This document shows, piece after piece, positions 55,101-64,000 of a stretch of DNA of 64,000 nt. The stretch is from Chloranthus sessilifolius (lineage: Eukaryota; Streptophyta; Magnoliopsida; Chloranthales; Chloranthaceae). The DNA lies in the NCBI GenBank assembly GCA_021018995.1, contig CM037588.1, positions 152,353,725 to 152,417,724 of the forward strand, in the 5' to 3' direction. The notes under the pieces were generated by a model. That model ran no database searches and was not told the origin of the DNA. It worked only from the letters and a program-made list of their open reading frames with translations. The first letter of the stretch is position 1. Each line of letters opens with the position of its first letter. The position numbers and the translations under genes were made by a program.

Positions 55101-58100
55101 GTAGGTATTAGGTGTGCGATCCATGCTCTACCTGTGTTGCACGGGTCAAAATTTTATGCATGTGGGATGCTTTTTCAACAATTTAGATAATTTACTAAAT
55201 TGTAATACCTTTTTAATAGTTTCCCTAGTATATTTAATATAATATTCATAATAATGTAAAATATTATATAACTAGATAAAATATAAAGAAGTACAAAATA
55301 TAATTACTTATTTTTTCCTTTTTGTTCACCTTCAATTGCTGTCCACATCTTCAGGTTTAACTGTGTCCAGGAGCCTATGAAAAATACGATGCAGAGTTTA
55401 TTAGTTTCATTCATGATGAGGAGTTTTATCATGCGTATATGCAGGTTTCACAAGGTTTCGAGCTTGCACTGTTGAGCTGTCTAGACATTCAAGAGAGGAG
55501 GAACCCTATAGAGGATTGGATGGCATGCAAAAAGAAACTGTTGAAACCAGATCGTTGGTACCGTCTGAGAAGGAGTATGTTTTTGTCAATGGTGACTCTA
55601 GCGATTGGTTTGCTGGTCGGTGGTCGTGCAAGGGTGGTGACTGGAAGAGGAATGATGAAGCCACTCAGGATAAATCTCTCAAAAGAAAAGTTGTTGTCAA
55701 CGAAGGTTACCCGCTTTGTCAGATGCCAAAGTCTGGGTACCAGGACCCTCGTTGGCAAAGAAAAGAAGATCTGTACCATCCTTCGCGTATCAAAAGGCTT
55801 GATCTACCACCTTGGGCTTTTTCTTGGGCAGAAGAAAAGAATGATGTCAGCAGTGACTCGAATAAAAGCATGCTTCTAAGCAGATCAAATCAACTCAAGC
55901 CATTGGTTGCAAGGGGCATAAAAGGAACTACTCTGCCAGTGGTAAGGCTAAATGCCTGTGTGGTCAAGGACAATGGTCCTCTAATCTGTGAGTCACGTAT
56001 GAAGGTTAAAAGTAATGAGCGGCAGTCTTCGAGATCTGTTCGGTCTTTCTCGGTAACCAGTGACAGTAAGCATTCGTTCTCCGAAGGAGTTTCTCGTTCA
56101 AAAAGGGTTCAGGAACGGGACCTACAAGGCTTACTCAAGTGCAGAACTAGTGTTAACATTCCAAAAGACCGTGTTTGCACTGTTGCTGAACTAGAATTAC
56201 CTTTGGGTGATTGGTACTATCTAGATTGTGCTGGCCATGAACATGGTCCTTCATCTTTCTCAGAGCTGCAGGCTTTAGTTGCTAACGGTACTATCCAGAA
56301 CAATAGCAGTGTCTTCAGGAAAATTGATAATATTTGGGTTCCAATTACCACTCCAGCAATGCCTTCTGAAGTTGCCCATGCCCAAGAAGAGAAAGAGGCA
56401 CCAACTGTCGATTCTGCTACCACTATTCTCGCACAGTCACAGGTTTCACAGAGTATGATGAACACAGCTTCTAGTTCATTTCACAGTCTGCATCCACAGT
56501 TTATTGGATACACACGTGGTAAGCTGCACGAGTTAGTCATGAAATCTTACAAAAGCAGAGAGTTTGCTGCAGCTATAAATGAGGTCTTGGATCCTTGGAT
56601 TAGTGCAAAGCAACCGAAGAAGGAAATGGACAAACACTTCCCATTTAGTTCTTCTATCACGAAAAGTTCTAGTATTTACAAGTCTCGGAAATCAGGTATG
56701 TAGCACTATCAAATTCATTAACTCCTGTAAATCTTACGTCCAGTTTTTCATATGGTTAAACCTTATGTGTTGTGTCTTTATATGTCCTTGCTTTAGTGTT
56801 CAACATCTTCTTAATCTGCTACTCATTTTCTGATATGCCACTTAAATGCAGAGGAAGATCACCTTCGTGCTGGAAAACGTGCTCGGTTGCTGGTTGATGA
56901 AAGTGGAGATGACTCTGAAATGGAAGACGATTTACTTACACATCAGATGAATGACTGTTCATTTGAGGATTTACTCGGTGATTCTTCTTTTGGTCAAGAA
57001 AACTGTATGACTCCCCAAACTGAGACAGAGAGTTGGGGTTTTCTGAATGGTCGTATATTAGCTAGGGTTTTCCATTTTTTGAGAGCTGACTTGAAATCCC
57101 TTGCCTTTTCTGCTGCTACTTGTAAGCGCTGGAACATGGCAGCCAAATTTTACAAGGGTATCTCCAGACAGGTTGATTTGTCATCTACCGGCCCTGAATG
57201 CACTGATCCCATGTTCCTGAAAGTCATGGTAGTTCTTTTTCTGTTGTAATCCTAGGTAACATTTGTTTAAGTGTTATTTTCCTGATCTAATCTCTTCCTT
57301 TGTCATTGCAGAGTTGTTATGACAAAACAAAGGTTACTTCTGTTGTCTTAATGGGCTGCACCAATGTTAGTGCTGGTGCACTTGAAGAAGTTCTCCATTC
57401 TTTTCCTTGCATATCTTCTATAGATGTCAGAGGTTGCAGCCAATTTAGTGAGTTGATGCACTTGTCTAAGAATGTCAAGTGGTTAAAAAGCAGTTGTTCA
57501 CGCAACACCAAAATTGTTGAGGAATCACATTCAAAGATAAGGAGCTTAAAACAGATAACCGAGAAAAGCTACTCTAAAGCTTTCAAAGGCTCAGCCGGTC
57601 ATTTGGAGGATTCTGGTGAACCAAGGGATTCCTTTGATCACGATTCTAATTTGGATAAGAAGGATTCAGCGAGCCACTCGTTCCGGCAGAGTTGTTACAA
57701 ACGTACGAAACTACTCGATGCTAGAAAATCCTCATCAGTTCTATCGAGAGACGCACGCATGAGGCGGTGGCTTCGCAGGAAGCCTGAGACTGGATATAAG
57801 AGGATGGAAGAATTTCTTGCCTTCAGTCTGAAAGACATCATGAAGGAGAATACTTTTGAATTCTTTATACCGAAGGTATTACCTCAAATCTTCGACTTCA
57901 CTGTTGTAGAGACAGACACTCTCTGCTTGCCCTATAATTTTCTGTTTTCTCCTTTGTGTTCTTATTGAATTAACCTATCAGGTTGCAGAAATTGAAGATA
58001 GGATGCGAAACGGTTATTATATTGGTCATGGCTTGAGCTCTGTCAAAGAGGATATTAGTCGAATGTGCCGGGATGCAATAAAGTAAGTTTGTTTGACATA

Positions 58101-61100
58101 TTTTTTGTTTGTAAATTCAGATGAATTTTAGACGCATAATGACCTAAACCACCCAGATTCTCGAAATTTCTTACCTGCCCCTGATATGACCAAAAATATC
58201 CTTGAGGTTTTCTTTTTAAATTTTTAAATATATATTCTATGACCTGCTTGGTTGTTATTATAATTATATTTTATTTTCTGAATTTAAATGACAATGTTAC
58301 CAGTTATAGAAACTTGGGGTGGATAAAGTAATTTTTTTTTCAGAATCTTGCTGGCTATGATCAAAAGGTGTAGGCGAGGTTATGCATATATATTTATATA
58401 TTTGGACCTGCTTGATTATTATTCTTATTGTGTTTTTTTTCTAATTTATTGGTACTCTTTCCAAGGAAATTTGGGGTGGATAAAGTAATTTTTTGTTCTG
58501 AAGTACGCTGTGTGGATGGCTTCAAAACTTTTTTTTGTCAAAATATGCTGATAATCTGATGCTACTAGGTGTTCTGACTATTGTTGTCATGGTTTTTCCT
58601 TAATATTTTATTCTGTGATTTTTTATAACTACATATGTTGTGGTAATACAGAGCAAAAAATCGTGGTGATGCCAGAGATATGAATCACATCATCATGTTA
58701 TTCATCCGACTGGTAACAAATTTGGAAGAAAATTCCAAGTCAGTTAATGGAAGGGATGAGATGGTAAAGACGTTGAAAGATAGTTCAATTGCTGGGTTTT
58801 CAGCAGCCTCTAAGTATAAAAAGAAACACAGTAAGTATATCAATGAAAGGAGAGGTATGAATAAGAGTAATAGCTCCTCCCATGTCAATGGTGTGGTCGA
58901 TTATGGAGACTATGCATCTGATCGAGAAATTAGAAGGCGCTTATCCAAATTAAATAAAAGGTCTTTGGATTCTGAAAGTGAAACTTCTGATGACCCTGGC
59001 TTTTCTGAAGAAGATGTTAGGGGTGATGGCGAGAGTACATCTTCTGACACAGAAAGTGACGTGGACATTCATTCAGGAGGTGGAACTGGAGATTTAAGAG
59101 GCGATGAATATTTCCCTGTAGACGAGGGCTTGGATTCTATGAGCGAAGAGCGTGAATGGGGTGCTCGCATGACAAAAGCAAGCCTTGTTCCTCCTGTTAC
59201 TCGGAAATATGAAGTCATCGATCAGTACGTTATCATTGCAGATGAGGAGGAAGTGCAACGGAAGATGCGGGTTGCTTTACCGGAGGATTATGCTGAAAAG
59301 CTCAGTGCCCAGAAAAGTGGCACTGAGGAGTCAGATATGGAAATTCCTGAAGTAAAGGAATACAAACCTAGGAAACAGCTTGGTGACGAGGTTCTAGAAC
59401 AGGAAGTCTATGGTATAGATCCTTATACGCATAATCTTCTTCTTGACTCAATGCCAGAAGAATCAGATTGGCCACTTTCAGAGAAGCATTTGTTCATTGA
59501 AGAGGTAAGCATGCTTAGGAATTCCCAATTACATTTTCACTCATTTGGTTGGTGATTGTGTATGAATCTCATAGTGGGACATGTTTCTTTTAGGTGCTTT
59601 TGCGTGCTTTGAATAAGCAAGTCAGGCGCTTCACTGGCGCCGGGAACACCCCTATGGTATACCCATTGAAACCTGTTGTTGAAGAAATCCTGAAGACTGC
59701 TGAGGAAGGTGGTGATATGCGCATGGTGAAAATGTGCCAATGTATCATAAAGGCCATGCAGAGTCGTACAGATGACAATTATGTTGCTTACAGGAAGGTA
59801 TGCTCTGACTATTTGTATCCTGCATAAATATCATTGTGTGTTGTTTTGGATTGTTTCTCTTTAACCTTTACTTTGTTATTTTGTTCACTACTCATCTGTT
59901 TTGGCTTGGGGACCAGGGCCTTGGAGTTGTTTGCAACAAAGAGGAAGGATTTGGTGAAGATGATTTTGTTGTGGAGTTCTTGGGAGAGGTACGCATATCA
60001 AATCTGATGCTGCTAGGGTTGTTGCTAAACATCCCACATTTTTTTACTCATTATTGTTGGGCCTTCTCATCATGGACGTCGTTTTTCATCATCATCATCA
60101 TGATCATGATCATCACCTTAGCTCATCTATTTCGGGCCGGCTTCTCGCCATAGTGATTTGACGTGTTTTTATGATTGGCTGTCTGCCTGACCCTAATCCT
60201 CCTTTTTTTTGTCCGGGCTTGGGACTGGCATAGTCAGAGTTATGCAATACAATAAGAAAAATTAGTGTCAAGTGTATCACTTCAACTTTAGAGCAGATAA
60301 TAATGCAGGATAAAGTGGTTTGTTCTTAACCTGCAGTTTCTTAAGTTTTTCTTACACTCAAAAGGTGATGATTTTTCTTTCAGGATTCTAGTTTAGTATC
60401 CGACATGTACTTACATCTTTTTTTTTTTTTTTTTTGTTGGTTGCATTGTATATCTTTCTAACCCTTTTCTACTTTTATGATCTATCTATCATTACTTCTA
60501 TAAATAAATGTCCTATTAAATCCACATGCTTACATAATTAGTTGTTAATGTATTGTATATTTCTTTTTGTGCTGCTAGCTTCCTTAAGACAATCTTAAAG
60601 ATCTCAGTAAGGGGAAATTACTAGGTTTCAAAACAGGGCTTAGTCACTGTGGCACAGCCCAATTGTTGGGTTGGCCGAGTTAACTAAAATTTACTATCAC
60701 CCAAAATGAGTCACATTATTTACACAGACAGTCTGTAACCGACATTAATAGTACTTTCCACACTTCTTGCTACCATCATTTATAGTTTGAAGTGAACCAT
60801 GCAAGAATGTTATTAAGAAAATAACAGCTTATGCAAAATATGAAGCTAACACTGTTGTTGCATAATTTTTTGAATTGATTTAGGTCTATCCGACTTGGAA
60901 ATGGTTTGAGAAACAGGATGGAATTAGGTCTTTGCAGAAAAACAATAAGGATCCAGCACCCGAGTTCTACAACATATATTTGGAGAGGCCTAAGGTATTT
61001 TATCAGCTGTTCAAGACTTTATGTTCTGTACTGACTACTGAGGCTTTCAGTGCTGCTTTTCTTTTCCATCATCCACTCAAGACATTTCGTTCATCTTATT

Positions 61101-61213
61101 TTACCATGGCAGGGTGACCGTGATGGATATGATTTAGTTGTGGTTGATGCTATGCACAAGGCAAACTATGCAAGCCGAATATGTCACTCTTGTCGACCAA
61201 ATGCTGAAGCAAA
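52186..61213 (+). CDS. ATXR3: ATXR3/SDG2-type histone H3K4 methyltransferase, 5' 11 coding exons
   Basis: Nuclear SET-domain enzyme; in Arabidopsis ATXR3 (SDG2) is the main H3K4 trimethyltransferase. Exons by GT-AG reading: 52186-54265, 54368-54424, 55445-56695, 56852-57228, 57312-57875, 57982-58082, 58652-59504, 59594-59797, 59917-59988, 60884-60994, 61113-61213. All phases agree and give 1923 codons plus two bases. The start MGDGGVACVP suits the family. The Lys/Glu-rich and SR-like N-terminus contains coding repeats. GYF-like domains lie at about residues 546-595 (GQWFYLDHFGIEQGP) and 966-1015 (GDWYYLDCAGHEHGP). An F-box-like stretch is near 1190. The SET domain starts at about 1830 (GLGVVCNKEEGFGEDDF) and reaches ICHSCRPN in the last exon. 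The end of SET, post-SET and C-terminus lie beyond the window (Arabidopsis has about 2.3 thousand residues). Codon use and frames are intact. Confidence 0.95.
53161..53475 (+). repeat. ATXR3: 63-bp coding tandem repeat in ATXR3 exon 1
   Basis: Five 21-residue units (53161, 53224, 53287, 53350, 53413), each of the type HYDHRDRSPAYSERSPHDR. This is an RS/RD-rich low-complexity part, common in nuclear proteins. An older, less regular repeat (KGELEKGEFVPEKWR type) lies at 52490-52720. Confidence 0.95.
54425..55444 (+). other. ATXR3 intron 2
   Basis: 1020 bp, donor GAAG|GTACCA, acceptor ATGCAG|GTTT. 54530-54650 holds a GGGGTGTCAA start and GGCCCGGCCCGG words typical of small hAT-type elements, without clear ends. 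The rest is AT-rich. No gene. Confidence 0.8.
58083..58651 (+). other. ATXR3 intron 6 with a diverged internal duplication
   Basis: The phrases GACCTGCTTG and GGGGTGGATAAAGTAATTTTTT each occur twice, 157-170 bp apart (58240-58340 and 58405-58495), showing an old local duplication. Confidence 0.75.
59989..60883 (+). other. ATXR3 intron 9
   Basis: 895 bp separating the first two SET exons. It has an ATC/ATG-rich stretch near 60090 and a poly-T run near 60417-60436. No gene or element recognised. Confidence 0.8.
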
Positions 61214-61805
61214 GTAAGCTTAAAGTTTGTGCCACTTCTGCTTTTCCTTTATTGTATATAAGTATGAGATATCACATTAGTAGAAGGCTGGTGCACTGCA
61301 CAATTTGGGCTTGCGTGGATTACTTTGACTTTTGAGAACTGAATTTTGGATGATTATATGTGAGAGGCCAGGGATCCAACTTCCAATGGGATTTCTGGAT
61401 TCTATTTCAGCTTTCCATCTAAATCATGGTGTGATGAGTCTGATGATGGTGAATCATCATGTTTTAAAAATACTATGAAGATTCTGTTCTATATAGTACA
61501 TACTTCAGACAAGGCCTCTTGCTTACATATAAGGAAAGCTTGAGACTCTATACAATTTTTTTCTTTATATGGAAGGGCTATTGAAAATTGGTATGCACTA
61601 GTCACTTTGATCCTCATGAAGATCAGAAATTTAGAATGCATTAAAAAACTACAATATATGAATCATGGGATGATGATTCATAACAGTTTTACTAGCCAGC
61701 CTGGGAGCAGCGTGTTAGCCTCTCAGGCATGAAAATGTGTCAACAATAGCACCACCAGTTGTGCCTTCATCCTCATTTTCATCTCCTGATTACAATGAAT
61801 ACTTC

Positions 61806-61995
61806 TTTTTTGAATCGGTAAAAGTAAATTGCATTAAAGGGAAAATACAAACCAAAAGCCACAGCGAGAAGCTGGAGCTAAAAGAACATGCTAAAGATAA
61901 AAAAAGAAAGGACAATGGAAACCCAAGCCCCAGTCCCCAACCCGAAGGGCAACCTGAAACCTTTCCTAGGAGACCCTCATACCAACGGAAGGGAT
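61806..61995 (-). mobile_element. 5'-truncated LINE tail in the ATXR3 intron
   Basis: 190 bp flanked by a perfect 12-bp duplication, AATGAATACTTC (61794-61805 and 61996-62007). On the - strand it ends with TTTACTTTTACCGATTCAAAAAA, the typical tail of plant L1-type LINEs. Confidence 0.85.
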
Positions 61996-62844
61996 AATGA
62001 ATACTTCGTTTGCGATTCCTTTTTGATGTATCTTTTGATAACAAACACTGAAGTCCGTGCCAAAGAAACCCATAAGAGACCCAGAGGTGGCATCTACCAA
62101 TCTGTTTTCATGGTATATAGTTTGATTGGCAAAGATCTCGGTGTTATAGATGCAACATTCATTCCATTCTGCTTCACATGCTTGGAAATGTATGGTCATA
62201 TTTAAAGTTTAGTCATTTATTGACATCATTTTGGTAATTTTAAGGTCTGCTGAGGTTCACAAGAGGGCCCTTTGGGCTTAGTTTGTCTTATTGATAGACG
62301 TGGTTTCAGATTATAGGCTTTCTCTCAATTTGATCTAACCTATCTTTATATTCTGCATACTGAATCCATTGTCACTGTTGAGGGTTTCTAACATGCCTTT
62401 CCCAATCTCCCCCGACATTTAATAAGAAACATTTAGTATATTCTTTAGTGGAGATAAATTGAAACGACAATCCAAAAGCACCCCCCCTTCTCTCTCTCTC
62501 TCTCTACCAGAAGTGGCATGAAGCAGGAGTACATATGAAAGAGGGAACACTAAGAAAATGTTAAATACAAGCTATTTTGGGTCTTGAAGCATCTTTCTAA
62601 TTGCAATATTCTAAAGGGGGAGAGACTAGAGATTCCATCCTTCCTTACACAAAGTAAGAGCTGGAACAAAATCAATTGCCGGAGTCAAGACCGTGCATTT
62701 TTGGAAAATGGGCCTAACACAGTTTTGTGTAGCTGGCAGGTGGATGCCTCTAGCTAAATTATCATGGGGAAACTTGGGATCAATAGGTTTTTCGTCTTGG
62801 GGCATTGTGGTTTCCCCTTTAGTTGTATTCATGGATGAAAATAT

Positions 62845-63125
62845 TGTCCGATACCGATACGTACCGATACGTAATCGTCCGATACGTATTGGTTTTGGAC
62901 CTAAACGATACGAAATTGGGTATTTCTCGGGGCCCCTTAAAAACAGTCAAATTATCGTTTGTATCGTCCGTATCGTCCTATGTATCGTCTGTACCGTCCA
63001 ATTTATCGTCCGATAATTTCAAATTATCATCCAGTGAGGCCCCCAACTTCAAGTGACAAAGGGAAAATACCAGTATGTATCGTCCGGTATGTATCCGTTT
63101 TGGAGCTGGACGATACGTACCGGTT
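62845..63125. repeat. CGATACGTATCG-type palindromic repeats
   Basis: Many copies of CGATACGTA, TATCGTCCGATA and TCGTCCGTATCG over 280 bp. Probably a fragment of an unclassified plant repeat. Ends not determined. Confidence 0.8.
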
Positions 63126-63477
63126 TTCTGAATTTTGATCCATGGTTGTATTGTATAGAGAGCTGTTATTTACCATTTTAGTTTATCAAGCGATATTAGA
63201 ATTTAATTCCTAGTCTTTGAGCACTAAAAAGGTAGTTGCCCTCCTTTTGAATTTTTTGGTTTAACCTTACCTATGATATGTGCATTTTTCTCCTAATTTT
63301 GAGTTTATATTAGGTACCCGACTTCGAGTGCCAATGCTCTTGGTACGCGGATAACTTTTGGGGATGTGTGCCATGTGGAACCGATTCGTTCTGTGTGATT
63401 TGACATCCATGATCTCAAGATCTATTTTGTAGAAGATTGGAACAAAAAATGATTTCCATCGTCTGATTAAATGCAAT

Positions 63478-63543
63478 CAAACACCATCTAAAATTAACGG
63501 TATATTTGATTTACATGGTACCATTAATTTTAGATGGTGTTTG
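63478..63543. repeat. Perfect 20-bp inverted repeat, 26-base loop
   Basis: CAAACACCATCTAAAATTAA (63478-63497) and its exact reverse complement (63524-63543). The arms extend imperfectly outward for about 25 more bases (TTTCCATCGT / ACGATGGAGA), so this is a fold-back or MITE-like repeat. Confidence 0.9.
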
Positions 63544-64000
63544 ACTGCTTTGAATCGAACGATGGAGATTGTTTATGTTCCCAATCCTTTCATACCAAAG
63601 ATCTTTAGCTTCTCTTCTTGTTAATACTAAAATGGCATCGTCTTTGTTCAAAATCTTCATTTTTTTTTCTCTCCAGTTGAATTTTTTTGCCGACATCTTC
63701 CTTGCTCGAAATTTCTGGCACGATCTTTGGTCTAGCATTGACCTCTTGCTCCTTTCTTGTACTGGGGAAACTTTTCGTTGTCTCCAATTATGCCATGATG
63801 GGCCTATATTAGTTCAAAATGTGTGGGGAAGGGGAGGAGCACCCTCAACTTTCCAGAAGCAGCGTGGACCATCCTATTGCTGATATATTACTGGTTGTAG
63901 GAGTTACTCAAATGGTGAGTGATCCTCACTCCTGTTTTTCTCTAAACTAGAGAATTGCCGAGAGGCATTATTTGTTCCTGAAAAGGTCACATCCACAACT

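Larger units (their letters stand above)
61214..64000 (+). other. ATXR3 intron 11, open at the window edge
   Basis: Starts at the strong donor AA|GTAAGC in the SET domain. I see no continuation of the SET domain (VTAV.. and the Tyr-containing part) before 64000, so the intron exceeds 2.7 kb. It holds a LINE tail (61806-61995), a CT microsatellite (62490-62505), CGATACGTATCG-type repeats (62845-63125) and an inverted repeat (63478-63543). The short open frames here are not supported as genes. Confidence 0.8.

Noticed and set aside
55325-55444. Extra exon starting after CTTCAG at 55354
   Set aside because: Only the acceptor ATGCAG at 55444 keeps the frame and the family sequence from exon 2 to exon 3.
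61737-62205. Open frames in ATXR3 intron 11 as a separate gene
   Set aside because: They run through the LINE tail and its target duplications and have no recognised domain.

Overview
The window is plant nuclear DNA, from a flowering plant that I cannot identify to species. About 50 kb of nested LTR retrotransposons and a decayed plant pararetrovirus lie upstream of one host gene on the + strand. That gene has GT-AG introns, two GYF domains and a split SET domain, and is recognisable as the histone H3K4 methyltransferase ATXR3/SDG2. It starts at 52186 and runs off the right edge.

Layout. (1) Positions 1-14916 hold element A, a decayed Ty3/gypsy chromovirus (Tekay/Del-like: long LTRs, initiator-Met-tRNA primer site, chromodomain tail) whose first ~495 bp lie left of the window. 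A reverse-oriented solo LTR (4528-7058, target duplication GTCAA) splits its reverse transcriptase. (2) Positions 14917-15642 are the tail of another LTR. (3) Positions 15643 to about 19850 are an endogenous caulimovirid: coat-protein and movement-protein remnants on the - strand, and a tail-to-promoter fragment with an as-1-like element on the + strand. (4) About 20.2-21.9 kb looks like a further LTR remnant; 21.9-23.6 kb is unassigned. (5) Positions 23591-50025 are a three-level nest. Solo LTR D (target duplication CCATA) contains element B (24810-48240, GTATG), a sister of A. B's 5' LTR contains element C (26431-36532, GCCAG, - strand), an apparently non-autonomous Athila/Tat-like element. 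(6) Positions 50026-52185 hold TE fragments, a SINE, and the promoter and leader of ATXR3. (7) From 52186, ATXR3 has 11 coding exons in the window (1923 codons). It is cut inside a long intron that contains a LINE tail and palindromic repeats.

Main observation. Several LTR families here carry arrays of short palindromic words at a regular pitch. A, B and the solo LTR use TCGATTAATCGA at 18-22 bp, mean about 20 bp. Element C, which has a different primer site, uses the same word plus TCGATGCATCGA at about 21 bp. Solo LTR D uses a different word (TTCGAAC core) at exactly 21 bp. Words are conserved while spacers vary in sequence, and 21 bp is two helical turns. The arrays lie inside LTRs between a conserved splice-donor-like site and an acceptor-like site. 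They also lie directly upstream of ORFs: the extra ORF of A and B and each of three ORFs of C. This looks like a shared cis-acting module in unrelated retrotransposons.

A and B also carry an unusual extra sense ORF between integrase and the 3' LTR, resembling the 'putative plant transposon protein' family. It is intact in B (507 codons) although B's gag-pol is broken.
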